From the NCBI RefSeq assembly GCF_019134595.1, contig NZ_CP077770.1, positions 1,942,001 through 2,006,000 on the forward strand: a stretch of DNA of 64,000 bases, read 5' to 3'. The position numbers and the translations under genes were made by a program. This DNA is from Pseudoalteromonas shioyasakiensis. Lineage in GTDB: Bacteria > Pseudomonadota > Gammaproteobacteria > Enterobacterales > Alteromonadaceae. Under the pieces are notes generated by a model. The model was not told the origin of the DNA. It worked only from the letters and a program-made list of their open reading frames with translations, and ran no database searches. How positions within the stretch are numbered: the stretch's first letter is position 1; each line of letters starts with the position of its first letter. Shown here piece by piece: positions 55,473 to 64,000 of this stretch.

Positions 55473-55492
55473 AAACTTTATGAAAAGCGAAA

Positions 55493-55852
55493 TTAAGCCG
55501 CTAGGCCTTCTTTTGCTTTTGCAACAAGCGCTGCGAATGCAACTTGGTCATAAACAGCGATATCTGCAAGGATCTTACGATCGATTTCTACAGAAGTCTT
55601 TTTAAGACCATTGATAAAACGGCTGTATGAAAGACCGTTTTGACGAGCTGCTGCATTGATACGTGCAATCCATAGTTGACGGAAAGTACGTTTCTTAGCA
55701 CGACGGTCACGGTAAGCGTATTGACCCGCTTTAGTAACTGCCTGGAAAGCTACGCGGTAAACACGTGAACGTGCTCCGTAGTAACCTTTAGCTTGCTTTA
55801 AAACTTTTTTGTGACGTGCACGTGCGATAACACCGCGTTTAACTCTTGCCAT
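55493..55852 (-). CDS. rplT: 50S ribosomal protein L20
   Basis: L20 is an early 23S rRNA-binding assembly protein and autoregulator of its own operon. The 119 residues start [20 protein letters not shown] and contain [20 protein letters not shown] and [20 protein letters not shown], all highly conserved. An AGGAG ribosome site precedes the ATG. It is the last gene of thrS-infC-rpmI-rplT and starts 15 bases after rpmI. Confidence 0.99.
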   Translation of the reverse strand: MARVKRGVIARARHKKVLKQAKGYYGARSRVYRVAFQAVTKAGQYAYRDRRAKKRTFRQLWIARINAAARQNGLSYSRFINGLKKTSVEIDRKILADIAVYDQVAFAALVAKAKEGLAA

Positions 55853-55867
55853 TTCTGAAGACTCCTA

Positions 55868-56068
55868 TTAAGCGAATGGTAACATACGTGAAACTAGACC
55901 ATGGTCATTTTTATGAACCATCATCTTAGGACGTAAGTGTAATTTACGCTTAGAAGTTTTCTTAGTCAGAATGTGACGAAGATGCGCTTGTTTACGCTTG
56001 AAACCGCCAGAAGCAGTTTTCTTGAAACGCTTAGCCGCGCCTCTGTGAGTTTTTAGCTTGTAAGCCAT
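55868..56068 (-). CDS. rpmI: 50S ribosomal protein L35
   Basis: A 66-residue basic ribosomal protein with the L35 core [19 protein letters not shown] and [19 protein letters not shown], ending RMLPFA. The N-terminus [10 protein letters not shown] differs from the usual MPKMKTDRG but keeps the pattern. TTGGAGTTATTGCA ahead of the ATG is a good ribosome site. In E. coli, L20 represses rpmI translation through the leader. Confidence 0.98.
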   Translation of the reverse strand: MAYKLKTHRGAAKRFKKTASGGFKRKQAHLRHILTKKTSKRKLHLRPKMMVHKNDHGLVSRMLPFA

Positions 56069-56276
56069 TGCAATAACTCCAAATGTATTGCTTAAAAATT
56101 AGCAAGCAGGCGAGAGATATAAAAATAGCTCTACTTTTAAGGCCTAACTTACTGCCATATTCCGGTGAAGGCTCACTACAAAAGCAGTGCAACCTTACTT
56201 ATAACCGGTTATTCCAGGTGAACAGTAAACTGTTACTTGTAGACCTGAAATAAAATCGGTGCGTAATATACCCTGT
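56069..56276 (-). promoter_or_regulatory. infC-rpmI leader, candidate L20-responsive region
   Basis: A 208-base gap inside the operon. Reading leftward it can form CAGGT / ACCTG enclosing ACAGT-TT-ACTGT, a perfect ATAACCGGTTAT palindrome, and AAGG...CACT / AGTG...CCTT. There is no U-run terminator. Its place just ahead of rpmI is where gammaproteobacterial L20 autoregulatory RNA occurs; the match is by position and structure only. Confidence 0.5.
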
Positions 56277-56825
56277 TTATTGCTTTTTAGCAATAGGTGC
56301 CATCATCATAACCATCTGGCGACCTTCAACACGATTTGGGAATGATTCTACTTGTGAAACATCTTCTAAATCAGTTTTAACACGGTTTAATAATTCGATA
56401 CCAATTTCTTGGTGAGCCATTTCACGACCACGGAAACGGATAGTGATTTTAGCTTTATCACCCGCTTCTAAGAACTTGCGTAAGTTGCGAAGCTTAACCT
56501 GGTAGTCACCTTCATCCGTACCTGGACGGAATTTGATTTCTTTAACCTGGATTTGCTTTTGCTTTTTCTTTTGTTCTTTTAGTTCTTTGCTTTTTTCAAA
56601 GATGAACTTACCGTAGTCCATAACCTTACAAACAGGTGGCTCAGCATTAGGACTGATTTCTACAAGATCTACACCCGCATCATCAGCGATAGCTTGCGCC
56701 TCTTTTAATGACACGATGCCAGCTTGCTCGCCTTCGATGCCAATTAAACGAACTTCTTTAGCTGTAATATCTTCGTTGATACGATTTTTTTGAGCTGTTT
56801 GTTGCCCTTTCTTGCCGCCTCTAAT
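56277..56825 (-). CDS. infC: Translation initiation factor IF-3 with AUU start
   Basis: IF-3 keeps ribosomal subunits apart and checks initiator tRNA and start codons. The 182 residues from (M)[19 protein letters not shown] include [40 protein letters not shown] and [21 protein letters not shown] place the start at the ATT codon 56825-56823, eight bases after GGAGG, which gives the standard N-terminus. E. coli infC also uses AUU, and IF-3 discriminates against it to limit its own synthesis. A TTG at 56840 would sit within the ribosome site and add five residues. Confidence 0.95.
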   Translation of the reverse strand: MRGGKKGQQTAQKNRINEDITAKEVRLIGIEGEQAGIVSLKEAQAIADDAGVDLVEISPNAEPPVCKVMDYGKFIFEKSKELKEQKKKQKQIQVKEIKFRPGTDEGDYQVKLRNLRKFLEAGDKAKITIRFRGREMAHQEIGIELLNRVKTDLEDVSQVESFPNRVEGRQMVMMMAPIAKKQ

Positions 56826-56851
56826 GGTACGATCCTCCAAGAATATAAAAT

Positions 56852-56891
56852 AAAAAGCGTGTAGTTGGCTGTTTGTTTTGCCCTACACGCT
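56852..56891 (-). terminator. Hairpin with U-run between thrS and infC
   Basis: Leftward, AGCGTGTAG and CTACACGCT pair, with an inner GGC / GCC, followed by TTTTTATTTTAT. It lies between thrS and infC and should reduce read-through, so infC may rely partly on its own promoter within thrS. Confidence 0.75.
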
Positions 56892-56897
56892 CATGAT

Positions 56898-58808
56898 TTA
56901 TTGTCGATTTTTAATTTCTTCGCTTACTTTTGCAACGAAATCATCAACATTAAATTTGCCCAGGTCTTCACCTGTGCGAGTGCGTACTGCCACTTCTTGT
57001 TGTTCAACTTCTTTATCGCCAACAACAAGTAAATATGGAATACGTTTTAACGTATGTTCACGGATTTTAAAGCCAATCTTCTCATTTCTCAAGTCAGCAG
57101 CGGCTCTAATTCCAAGTTTATTTAATTTTTGTACAATTTCTTGCACATAATCTGCTTGTTTGTCCGTGATGTTCATGATCACGACTTGCTTAGGAGCAAG
57201 CCACGTTGGGAACAAACCAGCGTATTCTTCAGTTAAAATACCGATGAAACGCTCAATTGAACCTAAAATTGCGCGGTGGATCATAACCGGTGTACGACGT
57301 TCGTTATTTTCAGCAACATAAGTTGCACCTAAACGACCTGGTAATGCAAAGTCTAACTGTACAGTACCACATTGCCATGCACGGTCTAAACAATCATAAA
57401 GTGTAAACTCGATCTTAGGACCGTAGAATGCACCTTCACCTGGTAGGTAATCAAACTCAATGTCGTTTGCTTTTAATGCATCAGCTAGCGCAAGCTCAGC
57501 TTTATCCCACATTTCGTCTTCACCGATACGCTTTTCTGGACGAGTAGATAGTTTTACAACGATCTTCTCAAAGCCAAACGTCTCGTACGTGTCGTAAACC
57601 ATTTTGATACATGCAGAAACTTCATCCATGATTTGCTCTTCAGTACAGAAGATATGCGCATCATCTTGAGTAAAGCCACGTACACGCATTAAGCCGTGTA
57701 ATGCACCTGATGGTTCGTTACGGTGGCAACAACCAAACTCTGCCATACGTAATGGCAGATCACGGTATGATTTTAAACCTTGGTTAAAGATTTGTACGTG
57801 ACCCGGGCAGTTCATTGGTTTGATTGCGTACTCACGCTTTTCAGATTCAGTTGTGAACATCGCATCTGCGTATTTGTCCCAGTGACCTGATTTTTCCCAT
57901 AAACCACGGTCCATCATTAATGGACCTTTAACTTCTTCGTAATCGTACTCACGTAATTTTTCACGAACGAAGTCTTCTAGTTCACGGTAAATGCTCCAGC
58001 CATCGTTATGCCAAAACACCATGCCTGGCGCTTCTTCTTGCCAGTGCCATAAATCAAGTGCTTTACCAATACGACGGTGATCACGTTTTTCAGCTTCTTC
58101 TAAGCGTTTTAAATACGCTTTAAGTTGCTTTTTATCTGCCCATGCTGTGCCGTAGATACGTTGCAGCATCTTGTTTTCAGAATCACCGCGCCAATAAGCA
58201 CCTGCCACTTTCATGATTTTGAAATGTTGACAGAACTTCATGTTTGGTACGTGTGGGCCACGACACATGTCAATGTATTCTTCGTGATGGTATAAGCCCG
58301 GACGGTCATCTTTAGCGATATTCTCGTCTAGGATTTCCATTTTATATGTTTCACCACGCGCTTCAAAAGTATCGCGTGCTTCTTGCCAGCTTACGGTCTT
58401 TTTAACAACGTCGTAGTTTGTTTTAGCAAGCTCAAGCATACGCTTTTCGATAGCATCTAAATCATCTTGGCTTAAAGAGTGCTCCATATCGATATCGTAA
58501 TAGAAACCGTTATCGATGGTCGGACCGATTGCCATTTTTGCTTCAGGGAAAAGCTGCTTAACCGCATGACCAATAAGGTGCGCACATGAGTGACGGATGA
58601 TCTCTAAACCATCATCATCTTTTGCTGTGATAATTTCTAAACGCGAATCTTCGGTAATTAAGTCACATGCATCAACACGGTTACCATTAACGCGGCCTGC
58701 AATCGTTGCTTTGGCAAGACCAGGACCGATATCGCTTGCTACGTCATATGTACTTACAGGGTTTTCAAAACTACGCTGACTGCCGTCAGGGAGGGTAATA
58801 ACTGGCAT
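56898..58808 (-). CDS. thrS: Threonine-tRNA ligase
   Basis: ThrRS charges tRNA-Thr. The 636 residues hold the TGS domain (about 1-60), the editing domain with [16 protein letters not shown] (HxxxH, residues about 73-88) and [16 protein letters not shown], and the class II core: motif 2 as [20 protein letters not shown], motif 3 as [19 protein letters not shown]. The C-terminal anticodon domain ends the protein. The core zinc ligands (Cys in NCPGHV and later His residues) are present. In E. coli ThrRS represses its own mRNA through a tRNA-like leader; the repeats at 58918-58983 may play a like part. Confidence 0.98.
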   Translation of the reverse strand: MPVITLPDGSQRSFENPVSTYDVASDIGPGLAKATIAGRVNGNRVDACDLITEDSRLEIITAKDDDGLEIIRHSCAHLIGHAVKQLFPEAKMAIGPTIDNGFYYDIDMEHSLSQDDLDAIEKRMLELAKTNYDVVKKTVSWQEARDTFEARGETYKMEILDENIAKDDRPGLYHHEEYIDMCRGPHVPNMKFCQHFKIMKVAGAYWRGDSENKMLQRIYGTAWADKKQLKAYLKRLEEAEKRDHRRIGKALDLWHWQEEAPGMVFWHNDGWSIYRELEDFVREKLREYDYEEVKGPLMMDRGLWEKSGHWDKYADAMFTTESEKREYAIKPMNCPGHVQIFNQGLKSYRDLPLRMAEFGCCHRNEPSGALHGLMRVRGFTQDDAHIFCTEEQIMDEVSACIKMVYDTYETFGFEKIVVKLSTRPEKRIGEDEMWDKAELALADALKANDIEFDYLPGEGAFYGPKIEFTLYDCLDRAWQCGTVQLDFALPGRLGATYVAENNERRTPVMIHRAILGSIERFIGILTEEYAGLFPTWLAPKQVVIMNITDKQADYVQEIVQKLNKLGIRAAADLRNEKIGFKIREHTLKRIPYLLVVGDKEVEQQEVAVRTRTGEDLGKFNVDDFVAKVSEEIKNRQ

Positions 58809-58917
58809 TATAAATCCTTAATACAGTGGTGATGCCTACAATGCATCACATGTAATATTTTTAAAAAAATTTTATGTAACTCTGCAACGCTTTTACGAAT
58901 AAGCATTGCTATTTAAG

Positions 58918-58983
58918 CTTGTATTTACTGAGTCTTCGCAAATACAAGCAGCTATTGTCGCCGCTCACGTTCTCAAATACAAG
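58918..58983 (-). promoter_or_regulatory. Triple-arm repeat in the thrS leader
   Basis: On the thrS strand, CTTGTATTTG occurs twice (58983-58974 and 58948-58939) and its complement AAATACAAG once (58926-58918). Either upstream copy could pair with the single downstream copy, so two hairpins exclude each other. The block lies 110-175 bases before the thrS start. Confidence 0.5.
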
Positions 58984-59051
58984 TAGTTAGAAGAGTAAAT
59001 TGACAATTAGTTAAGTCATTTCATACTTAGTGAGTCAGTACTTTTAGAGTG

Positions 59052-60071
59052 ATGAAGATGCCAAACACGCGTACGTTCAAATTTGCAACGTTTAACTTAT
59101 TAAATTATACCGCGCCACCCTACTCGTTTTATCAATTACATGAACGTTATAACAATACGCAATGGCTGCAAAAACAATTGTTTGTAGCTAATTTCTTGAG
59201 CGAGTCAAACCCTGAAGTGGTGGCTTTTCAAGAAGTGTTTAGTCAACATGCATTAGAGGTGCAATGTAAAGAAGCAGGTTATGACTTCTTTAAAACAGTC
59301 GATAGCCCATCCCATGATGCGTTATACCCACAAGTATTGTTCAACCCTGTAGTTGCCATTGCCAGTAAATACCCGTTTAAATCAGTCGAAGCGCTTTCTC
59401 CTTGCCCTGAATTACTTGAGTATTTAAACAATCAAAATGAGTTCAAATTTAATCGCACTCCGATTAAATGCATGATTGATTTACCTGATTTTGGTGAAGT
59501 CTGTTTTTACGTTGTTCACTTTAAGTCACAGCGTGTGCAATCAATGGCGCATATTCTTAATATTCACAACCTTGAAGATCCGTTGCTGCAGTTGTTACAC
59601 CAAACAGTAGGTACCATGCAGTCTCAAATATCGCGTTCATTAGAAGCATCCATTGTTTATTATGATGCGCTAAAAACCCAGCGAGAAAAGCAATGTGCAA
59701 CACTCGTTATGGGTGATTTTAACGATGTACTTACCAGCCCTACTTTATCGTTTATGACACAAGGGTTTCATCCTACACGTTGTGAGCCCTGCATAGAACA
59801 TAACGAACCCGTTGTTGGCCTAACCGACAGCTACGAGTTTAGCCGCTCGTTTTATGATAATAAAAACAAACCCTTTAGCCATTATTACCAAGGTAAAGGT
59901 AATGTACTAGATTATATTCTTGCATCTGCACATTTTAATCCCGATTGCCAAGTTTCAAAGGTGAAAGCGCTCGACTATGAAAGTTATGACAAGCATATTT
60001 CCCCTACACAACTCACCGAAGACATTAGTGTAAGTGACCATAGTGTTATCGCTATAAAAATTCATTTTTAA
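59052..60071 (+). CDS. Endonuclease/exonuclease/phosphatase-fold protein
   Basis: About 339 residues of the EEP superfamily. FKFATFNLLNYTAPPYS has the first metal-contacting Asn, VVAFQEVFSQ the metal Glu, VMGDFNDVL the Asp-Asn pair and VSDHSVIAIKI the catalytic Asp-His near the C-terminus. Such enzymes cleave phosphodiesters in DNA, RNA, lipids or sugars. There is no signal peptide, so a cytoplasmic role is likely. The start is ambiguous: ATG at 59052 or 59058, or GTG at 59049. It diverges from thrS and stands alone. Confidence 0.85.
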   Translation: MKMPNTRTFKFATFNLLNYTAPPYSFYQLHERYNNTQWLQKQLFVANFLSESNPEVVAFQEVFSQHALEVQCKEAGYDFFKTVDSPSHDALYPQVLFNPVVAIASKYPFKSVEALSPCPELLEYLNNQNEFKFNRTPIKCMIDLPDFGEVCFYVVHFKSQRVQSMAHILNIHNLEDPLLQLLHQTVGTMQSQISRSLEASIVYYDALKTQREKQCATLVMGDFNDVLTSPTLSFMTQGFHPTRCEPCIEHNEPVVGLTDSYEFSRSFYDNKNKPFSHYYQGKGNVLDYILASAHFNPDCQVSKVKALDYESYDKHISPTQLTEDISVSDHSVIAIKIHF

Positions 60072-60129
60072 AGCAACTGTTTTTCATAACGTTACTTGCT
60101 ATAATTGCGAAAATTAAGTTATTTAGAGA

Positions 60130-60588
60130 ATGACCATGAGAACATGCGGTGTAGAAATTACAGGTAGCGACGTACTACTGTGTATCTTAACCAAAGACAA
60201 TGACGTATTTGATATCCGTGATGTCAGACAAACACGTTTTACCTTAGGTAACGGTAATGACACAGAAGTAATGCGTAAATTCCAATTTGATTTCAAAAAA
60301 TTAATGGAAGATTACCAAATTGACTCTGTAGCAATCAAAGAGCGCCAAGCTAAAGGTAAATTCGCTGGTAGTGCGAAAGGTTTCAAAATGGAAACGGCTA
60401 TTCAGTTAATCGAGCGCTTAGATGTGCAAGTTTTATCTGCAACTGAAATCAAAGAGCAGCTTAAGCGCAACCCAGTGCCTATCGATTTTGAAGACACAGG
60501 CCTGAAAAAATTCCAAGAAAACGCATTCATTAGTGCTTACGTGTACATCATGCGTAAAACTTATAAGCAAGATGAGCCAAAAGCTTAA
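60130..60588 (+). CDS. DUF3010 family protein
   Basis: A 152-residue protein of unknown function, recognised from CGVEITGSDVLLCIL, VAIKERQAKGKFAGSAKGFK and FQENAFISAYVYI. The opening beta strand with a glycine-rich turn and the later conserved Lys/Glu pattern hint at an RNase H-like fold, but I do not claim activity. It lies 58 bases after the EEP gene, so co-transcription is possible. ATG at 60136 is an alternative start. Confidence 0.8.
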   Translation: MTMRTCGVEITGSDVLLCILTKDNDVFDIRDVRQTRFTLGNGNDTEVMRKFQFDFKKLMEDYQIDSVAIKERQAKGKFAGSAKGFKMETAIQLIERLDVQVLSATEIKEQLKRNPVPIDFEDTGLKKFQENAFISAYVYIMRKTYKQDEPKA

Positions 60589-60603
60589 TTGCTGCTTATT
60601 CCC

Positions 60604-60631
60604 AAAAAAACGTGCTACGGCACGTTTTTTT
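60604..60631 (+). terminator. DUF3010 gene terminator
   Basis: ACGTGC and GCACGT pair around TACG, flanked by A- and T-runs of seven. Confidence 0.88.
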
Positions 60632-60823
60632 ATACCTCAAAACCCATCCTTTACTCTGCTTTATTAAAATTACACTCTGTACATTAGTCTTATAAAGCTT
60701 TTCTTTGTCGACAATCTATGTTTAGTTAATCAGGTACGCATGTTTTGAAATCATCCTAATTGATTGTTTCAATTCTTTTGCATCAAGTCCATGACAACAA
60801 ATTAACCGGACACGGAGAATACA

Positions 60824-62539
60824 ATGCAGACAAAGAACACACACATTAATGCGCTTCCACTTTCTCAAAGCTATTATCAAGGCCGTACAGACATTCCATT
60901 GATAGAACAAACAATTGGACAGTACCTTGATAATATTGTCGACAATTACCCTGATCACCCCGCAATTGTGGTTCATCATCAACAGATCCGATTAACCTAT
61001 AGACAATACCAGCAGCAGATTAACCAGTTAGCAATGGGATTATTATCACTTGGCGTAAAACCTGGCGACCGGGTTGGTATTTGGTCTCCTAACAATATTG
61101 AATGGTGCTTAACCCAATTTGCTACAGCCAAGATTGGTGCAATTATGGTGTGCATCAACCCTGCATACCGACCAAGCGAATTAAAATACGCACTCAATAG
61201 TGTTGAGTGTTCAACACTTATCACAGCAAGTGAATTTAAAGCCAGTAATTATATAAACATGCTCAATGAGCTCGCACCGGAACTTAAAGATTCACAAGCA
61301 GGTAAATTAAATTTAAACGCTCTGCCACACCTAAAAAATATAATTCGTATTGGAGATGAGCCTGCTGCTGGCATGTTTAGCTTTACCGATATCATGCAGC
61401 GCGCAACAGATGCCCATAAGCTCGAGCTTGATGCAATTTCTGCCACTTTAAGCTGTGACCAAGATATCAATATTCAATTTACTTCTGGTACTACGGGTAA
61501 TCCAAAAGGAGCGACCTTATCTCATAAAAACATTCTCAATAACGGATTTTTGATGGCCCAAGCGATGAAGCTGACACATGAGGATAAACTCTGTATTCCT
61601 GTACCGCTATATCACTGCTTTGGTATGGTGCTTGGCAATTTAGTATGTATAAGTAAAGGCGCCACCGCAGTTTTTCCGGGTGATTCATTCGACCCTAAAA
61701 CAACCCTAGAAGTTGTTGAAAAGGAGCGCTGTACAGGCCTGCATGGTGTTCCAACGATGTTTATCGCCGAGTTAGAGCTTAAAGATTTTGCAAACTATGA
61801 CTTATCTAGCCTACGAACAGGCGTAATGGCCGGCTCAACCTGCCCTGAGCAAGTTATGCGTAAAGTTCACTCATTAATGCATATGAAAGAAGTTGTAATT
61901 GGTTATGGCCAAACTGAGTGTAGCCCTATCAATAACGTGACCGAAACAGACTCGCCTCTCGAAAAACAAGTTACCACAGTGGGCCGTGCATTAGCCCATA
62001 CTGAAGTGAAAATTATCGACGAGCTGGGTGATATTCAAAAAGTTGGCATACCGGGTGAAGTATGTAGTCGTGGTGCTGGAATTATGCGCTGCTATTGGAA
62101 TGATGAAGAGAAAACGAAAGCAACAATTGATCAAGACGGTTGGTTACATTCTGGTGACTTAGGTGTGATGGACGAAGATGGCTTTGTTGCTATCGTTGGC
62201 CGAATAAAAGACATGATCATCCGCGGTGGTGAAAACATCTACCCAAGAGAAATAGAAGAAGTTCTCTACACCTACCCTGGTATTCAAGATGCGGCCATAT
62301 TTGGTATTAGTGATGAAAAATACGGCGAAGAAGTGTGCGCTTGGATCCAACCTAAAGATGATGCAGTACTTGATGAAAGTGCCATTCGTGATTTCTTAAA
62401 AGACAAACTTGCCTATTTCAAAGTACCAAAGCACATACGCTTTGTTGAAGAATACCCAATGACAGTGACAGGCAAACTTCAAAAATTTAAAATGCGCGAA
62501 CAAATGCAAGAGCTCCTAAGCGAAAAAGCCTTTTCGTAA
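60824..62539 (+). CDS. Medium/long-chain fatty acyl-CoA synthetase-like AMP-binding enzyme
   Basis: A 571-residue adenylate-forming ligase that should activate a fatty or related acid as acyl-AMP, then acyl-CoA. FTSGTTGNPKGATLSHKN is the P-loop, GYGQTECSP the A5 motif, LHSGDLGVMDEDGFVAIVGR the A7-A8 region, and PMTVTGKLQKFKMRE carries the A10 lysine. It is closer to the FadD-like and AMP-dependent synthetase group than to acetyl-CoA synthetase. ACGGAGAAT precedes the ATG. It could feed FadH and ETF encoded in this window. The chain length is uncertain. Confidence 0.92.
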   Translation: MQTKNTHINALPLSQSYYQGRTDIPLIEQTIGQYLDNIVDNYPDHPAIVVHHQQIRLTYRQYQQQINQLAMGLLSLGVKPGDRVGIWSPNNIEWCLTQFATAKIGAIMVCINPAYRPSELKYALNSVECSTLITASEFKASNYINMLNELAPELKDSQAGKLNLNALPHLKNIIRIGDEPAAGMFSFTDIMQRATDAHKLELDAISATLSCDQDINIQFTSGTTGNPKGATLSHKNILNNGFLMAQAMKLTHEDKLCIPVPLYHCFGMVLGNLVCISKGATAVFPGDSFDPKTTLEVVEKERCTGLHGVPTMFIAELELKDFANYDLSSLRTGVMAGSTCPEQVMRKVHSLMHMKEVVIGYGQTECSPINNVTETDSPLEKQVTTVGRALAHTEVKIIDELGDIQKVGIPGEVCSRGAGIMRCYWNDEEKTKATIDQDGWLHSGDLGVMDEDGFVAIVGRIKDMIIRGGENIYPREIEEVLYTYPGIQDAAIFGISDEKYGEEVCAWIQPKDDAVLDESAIRDFLKDKLAYFKVPKHIRFVEEYPMTVTGKLQKFKMREQMQELLSEKAFS

Positions 62540-62567
62540 TCATTTTCTTGCAAAATACCCTCAAATT

Positions 62568-62596
62568 AAAAAAGCTCAGCACCGCTGAGCTTTTTT
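62568..62596 (+). terminator. Acyl-CoA synthetase gene terminator
   Basis: AAAAAAGCTCAGC and GCTGAGCTTTTTT pair around ACC. It ends nine bases before the left repeat of the mobile element. Confidence 0.92.
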
Positions 62597-62605
62597 AATT
62601 TATTA

Positions 62606-62674
62606 AGACACCCACTTTTAAATATAAATAAATTAGACACCCATATTATGAAGAGATAATAATTCAGACACCCA
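62606..62674 (+). repeat. Three direct AGACACCCA repeats at 29-31 base spacing
   Basis: Exact copies start at 62606, 62635 and 62666. The bases between are AT-rich and not conserved. The array lies in the 140 bases before the transposase start, so it may be both an end and a promoter or operator. Confidence 0.75.
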
Positions 62675-62742
62675 ACTTAATATTTCTCACTTCTCAAAAT
62701 TATGACTAGACTTATATTGTTCAACTCATGGAGGAGAAGAGC

Positions 62743-63717
62743 ATGGCAACCCCACGTAGAAACTTAATTAGCGTTTCAAACACGCCTTACTACCATTGTA
62801 TTTCACGCTGCGTTCGTCGCGCTTATTTGTGTGGGCAAGACCCTCTAACGGGTCGTTCATATGAACACCGGCGCGATTGGGTTGAAAAGAAACTACTTCA
62901 ACTTGGCAGGATATTTTGTATTGATATTTGTGCCTACGCGGTTATGAGCAACCACACTCATCTAGTCCTGCACATCGATATAGCAAAAGCTAAGCGTCTA
63001 AATAATAAAGCGATTCTTATTAGGTGGCACAAATTATTCAAAAGTACATTCCTTTGCCAACGATTCTTAAATGGCGAATTGCTAACACAAGCTGAACTCG
63101 CTGCGGTAAATATCAGAGTAAATTTATATCGAGAACGGCTCAGTAGCATCAGTTGGTTCATGCGTGTTCTTAATGAGGGTATTGCACGAAAAGCGAATCA
63201 AGAGGATGAATGTAAAGGTCGGTTTTGGGAAGGTCGTTTTAAGTCACAAGCCTTGCTGGATGAAGCTGCACTTGCTGCATGCCTTGCTTATGTTGATTTA
63301 AACCCAGTAAGAGCAAAAGCGGCTGATTTACCAGAAGAGTCTGACTACACCAGTATTAAATCTAGAATTAATGCAGCTCAAAATAATAAGCAACCAAAAT
63401 CACTTATGCGCTTTGCAGGTAAACCACGTAAACATATGCCTAGAGGGCTACCATTTGAGCTCAAAACATATCTACAACTTGTAGATTGGACGGGCCGCTC
63501 AATACGAGATGATAAGCCTGGGAAAATACCAGAAGAGGCATTACCAATACTTGAAAGATTAAATATTTGTACAGAAAACTGGCTCACACTCACCACTTCC
63601 TTTACCCGCTCATTTAAAAATACAGCGGGTAAAGAGCAATCTATCTCTGCTTATACACATCAAATGAAACGAAAACGAAGAAGCTCTATAGCTAATAGCC
63701 AAGCTTTATTTTGTTAA
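62743..63717 (+). CDS. RAYT / Y1 HUH transposase
   Basis: A 324-residue single-tyrosine HUH protein of the REP-associated (RAYT) kind. YYHCISRCVRRAYLCG is the family opening, SNHTHLVLHIDIA has the HUH histidine pair (residues 71 and 73), and LAYVDLNPVRAKA has the probable catalytic tyrosine (183). KGRFWEGRFKSQALLDE is also typical. A basic C-terminal region follows (about 225-324). The ATG at 62743 is favoured over 62728, because GGAGGAG then lies six bases ahead. RAYT proteins nick single-stranded DNA at REP hairpins. The ORF is intact. Confidence 0.88.
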   Translation: MATPRRNLISVSNTPYYHCISRCVRRAYLCGQDPLTGRSYEHRRDWVEKKLLQLGRIFCIDICAYAVMSNHTHLVLHIDIAKAKRLNNKAILIRWHKLFKSTFLCQRFLNGELLTQAELAAVNIRVNLYRERLSSISWFMRVLNEGIARKANQEDECKGRFWEGRFKSQALLDEAALAACLAYVDLNPVRAKAADLPEESDYTSIKSRINAAQNNKQPKSLMRFAGKPRKHMPRGLPFELKTYLQLVDWTGRSIRDDKPGKIPEEALPILERLNICTENWLTLTTSFTRSFKNTAGKEQSISAYTHQMKRKRRSSIANSQALFC

Positions 63718-63909
63718 ATTCTTAAAACTTTCAACGACTACTTTTATTCTTCAATTTTTTATAAATAGTAAATGTCTACGTTCTGAAAATAACTTTAGCT
63801 AAAACTAAATGACCAACCCTTAAATCCAAATAACATAAAAGAACTAAACATCGTTTATATACAAAATTCGCTCAATCAAAAGCTGTGACTATCAAGTTTT
63901 TAAAAACTT
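63718..63909. other. AT-rich tail of the mobile element
   Basis: Non-coding and AT-rich, with no terminator-like hairpin, no ORF and no further exact copy of the flanking motif. It belongs to the element by position. Confidence 0.5.
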
Positions 63910-63942
63910 AAAGTGGGTGTCTTTTTATAAAAAATGGATGTC
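63910..63942 (-). repeat. Inverted TGGGTGTCT copy and a degenerate second copy
   Basis: The exact end TGGGTGTCT at 63914-63922 is followed by a degenerate copy TGGATGTCA at 63934-63942, at about 20-base spacing. This mirrors the left array in the opposite orientation. Confidence 0.65.
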
Positions 63943-64000
63943 ACTTTAATTACGAAACATTACACAACTCCTTGTTTTAACATAGCATCTGCAACTCGTT

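Larger units (their letters stand above)
62605..63923. mobile_element. RAYT-like transposase unit with 14-bp inverted ends
   Basis: A 1319-bp unit bounded by AAGACACCCACTTT (62605-62618) and its exact inverse AAAGTGGGTGTCTT (63910-63923). It encloses one HUH transposase gene. Extra copies of the 9-base AGACACCCA motif flank the gene on both sides. I see no target duplication, which fits HUH-type elements. Confidence 0.6.

Noticed and set aside
62606..62674. Regularly spaced AGACACCCA copies looked like a mini CRISPR array
   Set aside because: The repeat unit is only 9 bases, there are three copies, no cas genes are near, and inverted copies on the other side of the transposase show they are element ends.

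Overview
The window is a stretch of core chromosome from a marine gammaproteobacterium, most probably Pseudoalteromonas or a close Alteromonadales relative. This rests on AT-rich genes that are recognisably enteric-like in protein sequence, on SeqA (which implies Dam methylation), on the gene order ybfF / seqA-pgm / ybfE-fldA-fur and sppA-ansA shared with E. coli, and on dispersed intergenic repeats that begin ATACCAA. The genus is my inference and no database was searched.

Layout. 1-5.6 kb: 3'-truncated htpX, then the biotin genes bioBFCD diverging from bioA around a BirA-type operator. 5.6-8.8 kb: a small P-loop kinase, asnS and an orphan PstS-like binding protein. 8.9-13 kb: etfBA diverging from ETF-ubiquinone oxidoreductase, then an acyl-CoA thioesterase. 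13-17.4 kb: a small outer-membrane barrel, trmO, proS and an LpxH-like phosphoesterase. 17.4-23.4 kb: a large hybrid sensor kinase and a DUF3025-natA-natB operon. 23.5-30.4 kb: an M28 peptidase lipoprotein, a MneA-like manganese exporter and the branched-chain keto-acid dehydrogenase operon. 30.6-37.4 kb: astE, pgm, seqA, ybfF, a DUF2788 protein, ybfE, fldA, fur, fklB. 37.5-42 kb: two small membrane proteins around tRNA-Ser(UGA), ydjA, a DoxX protein and fadH. 42-48.4 kb: sppA, ansA, gnd, pykA. 48.5-55.3 kb: a LytSR-type two-component pair, a SulP transporter, an Lrp/AsnC regulator, gloC and an M14 carboxypeptidase. 55.4-58.8 kb: thrS-infC-rpmI-rplT. 59-64 kb: a nuclease/phosphatase-fold protein, DUF3010, a fatty acyl-CoA synthetase, and a RAYT-like HUH transposase bounded by AGACACCCA repeats.

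How the genes work together. ETF, ETF-QO, the thioesterase, branched-chain dehydrogenase, FadH and the acyl-CoA synthetase form a scattered acyl-CoA catabolism set. The etf and bkd control regions carry closely similar palindromes, consistent with one LiuR-like regulator. gnd, pykA and pgm are central sugar metabolism, and a LacI-type palindrome sits in the spacer of a promoter ahead of pykA.

I see no phage, plasmid, CRISPR array or obvious defence island. The clearest mobile item is the RAYT element at the right end. Most of what deserves a second look lies in leaders and intergenic structures: the mneA hairpin, the fur and thrS leaders, a terminator touching the ansA start codon, and the bio operator touching the bioA start codon.
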